This document shows, piece by piece, positions 23,459-35,468 of a DNA stretch of 64,000 bases. The stretch is taken from positions 744,001 through 808,000 of the forward strand of contig WFMF01000014.1 of assembly GCA_011033025.1 (NCBI GenBank), written 5' to 3'. The notes beneath the pieces were generated by a model. That model had not been told where the DNA came from. It saw nothing but the letters and a program-made list of their open reading frames with translations, and made no database searches. Both the position numbers and the translations under genes were made by a program. The DNA comes from Beroe forskalii (Eukaryota > Ctenophora > Nuda > Beroida > Beroidae). Each line of letters begins with the position of its first letter. Position 1 is the first letter of the stretch.

Positions 23459-23834
23459 GCAATATTTGACCCAAAAACGATTGCTGATGTCTATTTTCGA
23501 ACTAAATACTTCTATGACGTCATATGGCAACGCCCATTTTGAGCGTGGGAACATTCTCGGAAATTTAGTTTCAGCAAACATGGGCAAATATGGGAATCTA
23601 TGACTAGGTATTTTCGACCCAAAAAACTATTGCTGATGTCTATGTAGAAAGGGAAAGTGAAAAAACCATGATCTCATGCGTTACCGATTGAGCGAGTAGT
23701 AGTGCAGGACTCCATTTCGAAAGGGATACATGTAACTGGAATCTATCGTTAAACATAAAACTCTCATCAGACAGTGGTCAACATTACACAGTAATGAGTA
23801 CTCTTCGCTTGCGAAACTGTGGCCAGATTTGAGC

Positions 23835-24105
23835 GCCTATACTGGTGTCAGTGCAAACTGATGTCAGAGTAGACTGGTGTAAACTGATGTCAGAGTAGAC
23901 TGGTGTCAATGTGCACTGCCGAATGGTGTCAGAGTAGATTGAGGTCAGAGTAGACTGGTGTCAATGTGGACTGCCGAATGGTGTCAGAGTAGATTGTGGT
24001 CAGGGTGAGCTAGCGTCCCAGTTAATTGGTGTCAGAATGGAACAAGCATTTTTTCCGAGTTAATTGGTGTCAGCATGGAATGTTGTCCCAGTGGTGCAGT
24101 GTCAG
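23835..24105. repeat. Expanded GTGTCAGAGTAGACTG minisatellite
   Basis: Same irregular repeat as at 18365-18560, with additional internal units such as a repeated GTGTCAATGTGGACTGCCG segment. Confidence 0.7.
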
Positions 24106-24154
24106 TGAATACGGCCTTATCCAATGAAGATGAGCAATACTATATGGTCACGTT

Positions 24155-24305
24155 AGGGATCGTTCACATATTACGTAATCACCTAGGGGGAGGGAGGGGG
24201 TTCCCGAATGATCACGTTACATGTTATTGTAACAAATAAAACTACTGTAAACTTGTGTACGAGGGGGGGGGGGGTTAAAATCGGGCAAAAATTGATAACG
24301 TAATA
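24155..24305. mobile_element. MITE remnant, family 'AGGGATCGTTC'
   Basis: Starts AGGGATCGTTCACATATTAC within GTCACGTT. The viperin copy 1 flank at ~18566 runs straight from GTCACGTT into ATTAACTGAG, giving the empty site. The right terminal repeat is not recognisable. It includes a 12-base G run. Confidence 0.65.
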
Positions 24306-24718
24306 ATTAACTAAGGCTCCGAGAATATTATTCCTTTGAATTTTAAAACTAAACTTTTTAGGCACCTTGGCAACCACTAAACCTGTGGGAAACGGATTCT
24401 TATGAGAGCACTGGTCAATAGGCCCACGAAAACTACGTGCCATGAGGATGGGAGAGAAGTTTACTGCCGTGGAATCAGTAAGTTTTAATGACATTGCTAT
24501 CCAAATGAAGCTCAAACTTCTACTCTTTCTCAAGAAATGCATCAATTAATCACAAGCAAATCTATAACTAGCTGCAAGACGTTACTTAAGTAATTAACAA
24601 GATGGCACGGATCGCAATTCCCATCGCATCATCTCTGACTGATTAACAAGCATTATCTAATTTCTGCTGAAATAATGAAGACTTGTAACTGTTAATTCCT
24701 CCATGCGCTGCAGTGATT

Positions 24719-24876
24719 CTGACAGCCAAACGTACTCCAAAAACCCAAATGTTGAGTGATGACATAAGTTATGCGCGGCATGTTATGAACAACCGCAGGA
24801 ACGCCGCCTGATTCAAAGCTGACAGCCAAACGAAGTCGACCTGACAGCCAAACAGAATTGCCCTGACATATAAAAG
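24719..24876 (+). promoter_or_regulatory. Viperin copy 2 promoter: triple CTGACAGCCAAA plus TATAAAAG
   Basis: CTGACAGCCAAA occurs at 24719, 24819 and 24841, with the same spacing as copy 1, and a canonical TATAAAAG at 24869 about 100 bp before the ATG. Predicted core promoter; the repeats are candidate regulatory sites. Confidence 0.6.
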
Positions 24877-24971
24877 TCTGCACGCTGCTATCATTTCCAT
24901 TCAACGCTCCGTTATTTGCTACAATCATTTTGCCGAAGATTATTCAACCTTAGATCTACATACCGCTCAAG

Positions 24972-26138
24972 ATGTTGGCTGATATTGAAATAGAAATTGA
25001 AGGAACCGCCCGAAACTCCGAGAACCCCAACACCACCAGGATGAAGACCAGGGATGTCCTGACAGCACTATACACCATTCTCCTGCTGTGGACCTACGCC
25101 ATCCTAACGCAGCTTATCCCAACCCGGAAATTCCGTCTGGTCTCAGAGATCCTTCGAAGAGTTGTAGAGTCCCGCAGGGGTGGTACTTGTGCAGCTGGCA
25201 CTAGTGCCACCGGTACTGGTACCACTGGCACCCTGGCTATTGGAAGTTCTACCACCAGCACCAAGCCACTGAGTGTGAACTACCACTTCACACGGCAGTG
25301 CAACTACTCCTGTGGCTTCTGCTTCCACACCGCCCTCACCTCGTTCGTCCTGCCCCTGGACGAGGCTAAACGAGGACTCCGCCTCCTCGTCCAGGCAGGG
25401 ATGAAGAAGATAAACTTCTCAGGGGGCGAGCCTTTCCTCGTCCAGAAAGGGAAGTTCCTCGGGGAAATGGTGAAGTTTTGTAAAGCTGATCTCGGGATGG
25501 AGAGTGTGACGATCGTGTCGAACGGCTCTCTGATCACGAGGCGATGGTTTGAGGAGTACGGAAAATACCTGGACATTCTGGCCGTGAGTTGTGACAGCTT
25601 CAACGAGGAAATCAACAGGAAGATCGGACGGCATGCCAAAGGGAAGAACCATATCGAGATCTTGGAGAGAGTGCGGGGCTGGTGCCTGGATTTCGGGGTC
25701 CTGTTCAAGATCAACTCTGTGATTACGGTACACAACTACGACGAGGACATGGGAAGTGTGATCGAGAGTCTGGATCCGGTCCGGTGGAAGGTTTTCCAGT
25801 GTCTGCTAATAGACGGGGAGAATGCAGGGGAGAACGCCCTCAGGCGAGCGGAGCAACTCACCATCACTGACGATCAGTTCGAGGAGTTCTGCCAGAGACA
25901 CGCCCACCTGCCCCAGTTCGTTCCGGAGTCTAACGACAAGATGAGGAACTCCTACCTCATCCTGGACGAGTACATGAGGTTCCTGGACAACACGGAGGGG
26001 ACTAAGAAGCCGTCCAAGAGTCTCCTGGATGTCGGGGTGGAGAACGCTATGAACCACGCGGGGTTCGATGAGAGGATGTTCTTCAAGAGAGGTGGCAAGT
26101 ACCAGTGGAGCAGGGGGGATACGAGAATGGACTGGTGA
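24972..26138 (+). CDS. RSAD2: Viperin-like radical SAM enzyme, copy 2
   Basis: This 388-residue intronless frame starts at ATG 24972 after CTCAAG. It has the same layout as copy 1: amphipathic N-terminus, Gly/Thr/Ala linker, CNYSCGFC (C110, C114, C117), GGEP, and the DTRMDW end. It differs mainly by seven extra linker residues ([14 protein letters not shown] region). There are also a few substitutions: V to I near residue 9, K to R near 23, R to Q after PFLV, and H to Q in the final KYxW. Expected to make ddhCTP from CTP. It sits in the uninterrupted parental flank, so it is probably the older location. Whether the two copies respond to the same stimuli cannot be told. Confidence 0.95.
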   Translation: MLADIEIEIEGTARNSENPNTTRMKTRDVLTALYTILLLWTYAILTQLIPTRKFRLVSEILRRVVESRRGGTCAAGTSATGTGTTGTLAIGSSTTSTKPLSVNYHFTRQCNYSCGFCFHTALTSFVLPLDEAKRGLRLLVQAGMKKINFSGGEPFLVQKGKFLGEMVKFCKADLGMESVTIVSNGSLITRRWFEEYGKYLDILAVSCDSFNEEINRKIGRHAKGKNHIEILERVRGWCLDFGVLFKINSVITVHNYDEDMGSVIESLDPVRWKVFQCLLIDGENAGENALRRAEQLTITDDQFEEFCQRHAHLPQFVPESNDKMRNSYLILDEYMRFLDNTEGTKKPSKSLLDVGVENAMNHAGFDERMFFKRGGKYQWSRGDTRMDW

Positions 26139-27900
26139 AGGGACTTTGTGCATCGAGCTGATGGAATACAGGACTGGACTGTTTTGGTAATTTTATATAG
26201 TTGATAAACTGTGTTCATTTATATGTAAACTAAAGGAAACTAACTTTATCTATGATGACTGGTTTTTTGATAAATTGTTTTAGTAGGTATGATATTGTTT
26301 TAGTAGGTATGATTTAATTACCGATATTATCTATGTGTTAAAGTTTTACTACATTTTTATGTACGAGAGTAGTTCTCAATAATATGATAAAAAGCATCGA
26401 TAAAAATATTGTGATAGTTTATTATTTTCAGCATGTTCTGCATATCCGATTATATCATAGAGTTGTTTTTATCCATTTTCATAACTGTGTCTCTCATTTC
26501 GACTATTCAACCAACGGAAATTTGAAATCAATTATCTATCCTGCTTTTGTACTGTCAAAAACACCAGAAATAAGCTTAAAAGTTGCATGAAATATTAGCG
26601 AGAAAATGCGTGAGGGGTGTAATGGGAGGGAATGAAATCCTAGAGTCAGGGGGTAAGAATGGAATGTGAGAAGAAATCGCTGTATCATAAATCATTTATG
26701 TCAAGAACATCATGAATCATTAGAGGGGATGAAATGTTTATCCATTCTTTTTGGAACTCTTACCACTAGATACTAGATATTCCTCCTTACAATAAACCCG
26801 AACTTTAGTACATATCTCGTTCACTCGATTATTTCTACCCGGTATCCATGGCAACGGTCGTTTAGAGAATATGTGTACTATCTCTCTCATCATATACTCC
26901 CTTGAGAATTCGGCATGTCATCACTATTGGCTGGTGAGTAGCTGAGTTAATGGCCATTACAATATATTACGTGCATTACACAATGACAAGGCGTCCAGAT
27001 GTAATTAACTCACCATTGTATATCGTGATAATGATGTAATTATTCGATACACAATACATAGAGCTAGGTAATGACCGATGATTATTGCAATCAGCTAATG
27101 ATAATGATCATGCTATGAAAGTTTACAACTTTATTTAGTTCCTTCAATAATCATGACATTAATTTCATCTACATACCAAAACTTATTAGACGGGCCATTT
27201 ATTCTGGACGGCGACCAAACGGGTTAAGTGAAATTTTATGATTGTTAACTTGTTATAATTATGATTCATAAATAATGATGATTCACAATTTAGAGTTGAG
27301 CTTTCTTGAAACATAGATCTATTCACGAACTTACGGCTCAGGACTCACTTTGTACATGTATTAAAGTATCAAAGAACCATGGACCAAATACCAATGACTA
27401 TACATTGACGACTTACTTATAATACCGCTGGACGAGAAATGAATATAATTTTGAAACTTCCGAGTCGCACGGTGCTATTTATCACGTACGACAAATTATG
27501 GCGATTATGCGGGAATCTCAGTCGCTCTCAGGACTTGTGACATCTACATCGTTTTCTTGGAACTGCATTCCACTCACAATCTTACTACTCACCTTGTAGT
27601 ACGCCTGACACCATTGACTATACATTGACATAATATAATAATCTGCATACCTGCATATTACCTCCAAGTCAAGAAAAATGATGCTATGATGAACATTGAA
27701 CAACGAATCATCGTTCATGGTAACACTTCTGTCATAAATCATACTTCACCATGAAGTACTTAGGTTAGATAATAATGATCAACTCATAATGGCAACAATA
27801 TGATGACATCATACTACACGAGTTATGTGTGTTGTCATTGATCATTTGGTCCTTATAATCAACGATTCCTCACAATAATGATGACATCATATTAAACGAG
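26139..27900. other. Gene-free flank
   Basis: The first ~1.1 kb is the shared viperin 3' flank. From ~27310 the sequence is AT-rich with no recognised frame, repeat or RNA gene. Confidence 0.5.
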
Positions 27901-27902
27901 TA

Positions 27903-28450
27903 CCTTAGTACCAGAAATATAGGCGACTAATAATTAAGGCGCAAGATATTAAGGTGACAAGATATTAAGGCGATTTTTTCCTAGAGTTCAAATTGAAGTT
28001 TTTTTTTTCGAAAATAAAAGATTCTTTTTTCAATTGAAATGGCTATGAAATGACTATAAAATTGGACAAAAATACAGAAAATTTCTTGTTGAGTGAGCCC
28101 TTAAAATACAGTACCTACATCAGATCCTGAGATTTTTAAACCGGTCAATCAACATTCTAGAGTCAATACCGGCATCTTTACATCAGATGAAGATTTCCAC
28201 TAAAATAATACTTGAATAGGTATTTTAATTTGTTTTTGCTGCTAATTGCACTGATAACTGGCTATCAAGTGATTTATTGTGTTCCTATATTGGAAAAGTC
28301 GTTTGTGGAGAAAAATAACTGAAAATAAATTCTTTTAAAAAATTAAGACGACCATATATTTAGACGACCAGATATTAAGGCGACAAGAAATTAAGGCGAT
28401 TTTTCCAAAATCGCCTTAATTTCTTGTCGCCTATATTTCTGGTACTAAGG
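27903..28450. mobile_element. Tc1/mariner-type MITE with internal 18-bp repeats
   Basis: TA flanks both ends (27901 and 28451). The terminal repeats begin CCTTAGTACCAGAAATATAG and end in the complement. Sub-terminal units of GACAAGATATTAAGGCGA are repeated at both ends. The right side also forms its own hairpin of ~25-bp arms (TTAAGGCGATTTT, centre about 28405). There is no transposase, so it is non-autonomous. Confidence 0.8.
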
Positions 28451-28789
28451 TAATCTAAGCCGTAAGTTGAGTATACATTGCTGATATATACAACTTATTA
28501 TATAAGAGGCGATGTCATGGTTGGTGGTATGTACATTGTAATGTGTCTGTGAAGGAAGATGATGTCACACCATGTCATTATATGGTGATCTGTGCCAAGG
28601 TGTCGGAAAGGAGGCATGTTATAGGAATGACATAATGCAGGTGTCTGGGGCTCAATAATGGTGGAGGGTGGCAAGGAGAGGGGTATTTAATGCAGCAAAG
28701 AGATCCGAATAATATGGTCTGATACATACCATTGTAGGTTATAAATATCATCATTATCTGTACTCTATAACAAATGAAAGAGATCATGT

Positions 28790-29380
<591 letters not shown>

Positions 29381-29600
29381 TCTATGATCCTTGTAGGGTT
29401 CACTGTTCATTTACCAAAGAGTGGTTATTACAACAAGAGGGGGGTATACATCGCAACATTATTACTAAGTTACTAGAAGGTGCAGAGATGAGATCGTCGT
29501 GAAATGAGGCATGATTGATTGCTTGAACTACAACTGTACGGTTTCAAGTGATTTATACACGATGAACTCTTCTGTATCTTAATTTCCACTCCGGTAGTGT

Positions 29601-30136
29601 GGTGCCTATAATATGACATAAATACAATTATTCATCAGAGCTCTCTAGAATGGTGAAGAGCTCGATTCTGGAGAAAAAGAATTTCAAGTAGTTACTTGAT
29701 TGTTGCGTTCCAGCGCACAAGATTCCAAGAAATATTGCCAAAAAAGCATAAGTATTAACATTTCACAATCTATGACGTAGTAGAGTTATTGGTATTGGGT
29801 CAGGGGCGGAGATGCCATACTTCTGTTCACACCAAATTGTGAAACTACAAATCAAACAATGGCAGGTGCCTATAATATGACATTAATACAATTATTTATA
29901 AAGCTCTCTAGAATGGTGAAGAGCTCGATTCTTGAGAAAAAAGTTCAAGTAGTTACTTGATTGTTGCGTTCCAGCGCACAAGACTCCAAGGCCCAAACAA
30001 TATCGCCAAAAAGGCATAAGTATTAACATTTCACAATTTATGAGTATGACGTAATAGAGTTATTGGTATTGGGTCAGGGGCGGAGATGCCATACTTCTGT
30101 TCACTCCAAATTGTGAAACTACGAATAAAACAATGG
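29601..30136. repeat. 264-bp tandem duplication
   Basis: GGTGCCTATAATATGACAT begins at 29601 and again at 29865. The two units agree throughout apart from small indels. They include the shared GGTATTGGGTCAGGGGCGGA. No coding content. Confidence 0.85.
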
Positions 30137-30139
30137 CTG

Positions 30140-33100
30140 GTGATTTTGGATTATATAATAATTTCAACACCAGGAGAAAATAACACAGTGAAGCCAATAT
30201 TTTAACATTCACAACTTGTGAGACATTATAGTTGACCTCATTATCATAGGTTAAAACATTGAATTGATAACTTCAAAACGCATATTTATACAAACCATGT
30301 CAACACCAGACATCAGCAACATTGTAGAGATTAGAGTGCACAGTTCGTTAGTCCAATTAAAACTATTTACTGAAACAATGAGTGGTATCACACGAATTCT
30401 CTTACTTTTAGAGACTCTGGATTATTACTGGATCATGCAAACACTCGTCTACATGGTCCTACTGCCTGAGTTTCTGGTTCCAGACGCACATGTTTTCAAA
30501 TTATAGTTCATACCAAACCAGTCCCATATGAATTGATATGCCACCTCTTACAGAACTCGTTCCTACCGTTATTCGTGCAAATGATTAAACTTGATGAAGG
30601 AGCTCGAGGATGATTTACATTTTACAGCTGGAGACTTGTGAGTGTAAATTGTAAATCAGTTGTTCTAATTAGTGTCGGTGAGAGATCAAGTTACAACTCT
30701 CTCTCTAGATCAGGATGTTCCTGGAGTAACATTCACAGTAAACACAGGAGCACAGTCTCGACAATGGATAGGAGGTTGAGAATGACGTCGTTATCATGCC
30801 TTACAATGGCAAATAGATGACGCAGGGATCGTCTATTACAAGGAACATGGAGCATAACACAGAGACACCGCTCAATCCAGTGTATACGGTAGTATGTGGT
30901 GTCGCATCTTTTCCAACCTCACACAAACACTCCATGAGTTCTGTGAGTTAATCGATGGAAGACAAATTCTAACGATCTGGTTTACGAAGAATGTACTTAA
31001 TCATGTTGCCAGTTGATTTCCGTAGATAGGTAATCAATAACTCATTCTCAAACATAGGGGGCCTATGACATCATCGCATTAAATCATTTGAAGTTTGAAG
31101 CTGTTTGATGCATGAAACATGTAACATGCCTCGTTGATCATGTAGATCAACAGATCGAGATAAATACAAAGATGCACCACTTTCCTCAACTCCAAAAGTT
31201 CAAAGCACACTTTTAATGATTTGATATCTACCTAATTTCAGCAACTTCCTCGGCCTCCCGCCTCTATATCATTGCTTCAAATGGAAATTATTTGGTATAC
31301 AGTTGAATTAATACAGTTACTTCATTACACTTGATAATATGTGAACAGTATATTTCCTGCTGGAGCAGACGCCTAAGATTGTTTTAAATCATTTATATTC
31401 TTATTTAGTTATTTATTTCAGTGACTCATTTTGACTGAATAAAAGTACCAATAGAGACTAAAGAACTTACTATTTATCACCAAAATGGCACCATTCATCA
31501 TCTTTGGAACGTTCTCCGTAGGTAGGCCTCATACCATGAACCATTGTTTATCCTGCCATAGTCACAACACGCATTCAAGATTCACAACGACCATGAATTA
31601 TCGGTCAAAGACCTCAGTTGTTGAATAACATTGTACTATTGTAATAGCTCTGCATAACACAATATAACCTCATTAATAACCTCATTAACGGCTCCTTTCA
31701 CGATGATCTTGTGTGAGAGATAGCATATGATGATAAAAATAACGGATAATTTTACAAGCAGCGAAATAATCCCCAGGACAATGTTATTGTTGTAAATCAT
31801 GCAGCACGCAGCAGCTACTCATTAGTACATTGTACATTGTACATTGTACAACGTCGTGATGCAGCCACATTCCCACCTTTACATGCCACACGTGGTAAGA
31901 TGAGAGAGTGACGTCATTATCAGGACTTAGAGTGGTAAGTTGATGACGTCAATATCAGGCCTTAGAGTGGTGAGTTGATGACGCCATTACGTGGGACTAC
32001 TGACTAGAATATTGGCCAATTTTAAGATTTATAGCCTCATAAAGACCCCAAGTTTTGACCCTGACATGGAATTTTTGACCATAAACGTATAAACTATCAT
32101 TACTGAAGACTGATTTTTCCTATGTGACAGCAAGCAGAGACTCCACTCTAACCAAATTGTGTTATTGTTGAAATATAATATTTGAATGTAGTGGTGGGAT
32201 TGTTTTGACTGCATTTGGTATTTAACTTTTTGGGGGCTAAAGAAACAAGAAATTAAACACGCAATATCATCCTTTATAAACAAATTATAATGTACAACTA
32301 TCACTATATCAAATTTTATCATAAGTAAAAGAAGTTTCATTCGTTACCCACGTTTTTAAAAATACTCCGACAGCCACTCATGCAATCAAATCATACCTAA
32401 CAACCGAAGTCGGGAATATGAACGTCCAACACTGAATTTCCACGGAATATGTGCAATGTGCATCCATGCCGTCAATTGCACACAAAAACTATGATAACGA
32501 CGTCACTTTCAATCACTTAACGTTTTTGCGAAATCCATAGTCAATACGGTGGAGCTTTGTGCGAACAAACATTTAATTACTAACCAATATATGCATAGGG
32601 TAACCCGACACTATAATTTAACATTAACAAGCCCAGAACTCTAACGGACAGATTGAAGGTTCAAATTTATCAAAATGTAAAGGATTTAAATTACATTTTA
32701 ATAATTTAATATTAATATTGGTTTTAATCTTATGCCTTATAATACACTTGGGTTCGACGTTCAGGAAGCTTCTCTATTATCCTACTTGATCGAATGTATC
32801 ATATTGACCATAAAAATTTAAGTTTATATATCCAAAATATATAATGTTATCAAAAATATATATTGTTTATTTAATCATATTATTGTAGCATAAAATCAGC
32901 AAATTTCAAAAAATATACCATATACATATCATCATAACTATATCAGGTATCACATCCTCTCAACTGTATAATCACACGTAGCGCTAAACAAGACACTAAT
33001 TTACCAGCACAAAACTTCATGGGGTGCTAATAGGAAATACACACCGAAATGTACAATGTACAATGTACAATGTACATTGTAGAAGAATGCGTACAAATAT

Positions 33101-33770
33101 ACATGATGCACATTCTGAAATGGACTTTCGAAAGATTCTGTTCATAGATTTGAGAGTAGTGAGTACATTGGATAGCTTGGAGTTTTTTTAAATGTTAGCA
33201 AATCGTAGCAGAATATCTATATTGAGTATATATTCTTCAGCATTGAAAACAAAAGGCGATGTTATACTTCATGTAAATAATTTAATTTCAAACAATCTTG
33301 ATAAGTTCTGCAATCTGTTGAATTTAAATACCAAACATTTTAATCTGTTTTCAAAATATGAGATAATCAAGCCGCATTTGCAAAAAACAAAGATCGTATA
33401 CGATTCGTTTTTACATCTTTGTAAGAAAATGAAAATGATTAAACACTACAGATCATGACGTGTCTAAATTTGTTGCACTGAAAAAATCACGATTCATCTA
33501 AAATTTAACCATTTAAATTACATAGTTTATGACTGAAAAATTAAATTCCAACCCCAGCTATCTGAATCCATCAATAAAAAGTGTAATTCCGGTTTCCTTC
33601 AAGTATAACATGATGGGATGGTTTTTGGAAACTCTAATTGTGTAATCACATTCACAACGTCACCCAAAAACAACAACAACAATAAGGTAAATATGCTAAA
33701 AGAGCAAGAATGGTAAATACTTTATGTTCGTGCGCGCGAGAAAGGGGCAGTTAAGCGTCATCAATGCAAG
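30140..33770. other. Gene-poor AT-rich stretch
   Basis: No convincing exon, RNA gene or transposon ends seen. Short TACATTG tandem repeats occur at ~31826-31850 and ~33052-33080, the second partly inverted to the first. Small open frames here lack composition or motif support. Confidence 0.45.
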
Positions 33771-33779
33771 TTAAATGAA

Positions 33780-34062
33780 ATGAGCTCATCGTACATACAT
33801 ACCCCAACCTCATCTCATCATTTCATGATTCATGTTACGTCACTCATTCAATATGAAATGCTGAAGTGACGTCACTTCTGCAATTTAAATTAGATAATCT
33901 AAATTGTAATTAAGGTCCAACATTGGTCCAATTTTCCAACGAGTGGTTGATGTCAAAGTTTCACCTCTAAGTAATGAGCTCATCATTTTGTAAAGCTACA
34001 TACATACTACCTCATCACAACCATTTAAATACATCCAGTATAGCTCATTTCTGGATGGCCCC
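33780..34062. mobile_element. Second copy of the PIF/Harbinger-like MITE, left end lost
   Basis: Shares the internal CATACATACCCCAACCTCAT tract and the right terminus (GAGCTCATTTCTGGATGGCC then CC, followed by TAA) with the 11440-11838 element. The left inverted repeat is missing. Confidence 0.7.
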
Positions 34063-34069
34063 TAAGTGA

Positions 34070-35468
34070 TGCGGCCGAACTACCTGCATTCAACCATTTA
34101 AATCTCCAGTATAAGTACAATAAACATCCTTCGTATGTAACAACTTAACAAGAAATAAAATATTACATGTATTCCGCATATCATTGTGTAGCCATGCTGT
34201 ACATACTTACTAGACTATTACTTATTAATGCTAATTCCTATGTCAAATACATTTTATATGTTACAAGATATCAGGTGTTGAACAACACGTGACAGCAGTT
34301 CTGAGCGTCTATTGGTCAGATTCATCACCTTGGCTGGATGCCAAGTTCATACTCCGACAGTAAAATGTAGTTCCCATGTGTTATCATATAAGCTTGCCCC
34401 GGGGAGGATTAATTTTAATCGTCTTTTAGATTATATTATGTGGGATGCATTATATGTATATACCTTGGAAATTACACTAAAATTGTAAATTTATATTTGT
34501 GTCTGTACACACACACACACACACACACACACAAAGCGGATCCAAGCAGAGAAGGGGAGAGAAGATAGAGATATGCGTTACTGATCAGTGGAGGAGTCTT
34601 TGTCTGTGTCCTATCAGCAGATCTGGGTGAGAACAACTGTCAAGTGTCAAGTGTGAGGGAGGTATACAATTGAAAATAGACAATAATAGCACCTGCTGCA
34701 CACAACACACACATAAATTAGGGTATAACGTCAGCAATAATCGTATAGAATTCAAATGACATCAATCATAATTTATCAATGGTGTATCAGGATGAGAAAT
34801 TTCTCGATGAATTTTTCATTTCTAATCAGCAAGTTAATTTGCAAAGGAATAAATGAATGTGGGATATTCATTGTAGGGAAAACAAATTACAAAATTCCTG
34901 CTCTGCTAATTCATATTGTTATGAATATGCGTTAATATATCCGCACATGTTGAGATAACAATTACAATTTACACTTACAGTAAATTTACACCTCTTCAGT
35001 TCTTCTACACTGCACACGTAGTACACGATTATGTTACACAAGTACAAATTACAAAATGTTTCAGCATGTTAGTATGAGAACCTTTGACTTACATCAAGCA
35101 TCACATACATCAAATATCAAACGCCGCTAACGATTACGTCAGTAAATTTTAGCGCCATGTGATAGATATGCCCAGAACTGAATATAAAATGGAACTTTTT
35201 ATCAACAGAACAGCAGAGAAGAAAGGAAGAATGACAATAGATGTTTTTGGCACTTTGCGATACTTTGCACAGTAGAGACTCCATTTAAACAGTAGGTAAT
35301 CTGAAGGCCCTGAAGCTACGCAACACACAGGCATACATTAACACAATGGAAGTTTATTACTGGAGGTAAATGTGCGGGTATAATAACCTTAGTACATTAA
35401 TAACAAGATGATGTCATCTTCTAAAACCCATGCTATTCCCCAGATCCTCGCACCTGGGTGAGAGCACC
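34070..35468. other. Gene-free spacer before the Rap-like gene
   Basis: AT-rich sequence with an (AC)13 run at ~34508-34533. No frame with support. The stretch after 35,400 is probably 3' UTR of the minus-strand GTPase. Confidence 0.45.

Larger units (their letters stand above)
22983..27310. repeat. Parental locus copy B' (viperin copy 2 and flanks)
   Basis: Collinear with 17689-22750. It lacks the fold-back elements at 20837-21968. It has its own additions, notably ~150 bp near 23490-23635, a longer minisatellite and a MITE remnant at 24155. Confidence 0.85.

Noticed and set aside
33192-33458. 88-codon frame
   Set aside because: Lys/Leu/Asn composition typical of AT-rich chance frames; no motif or splice context.
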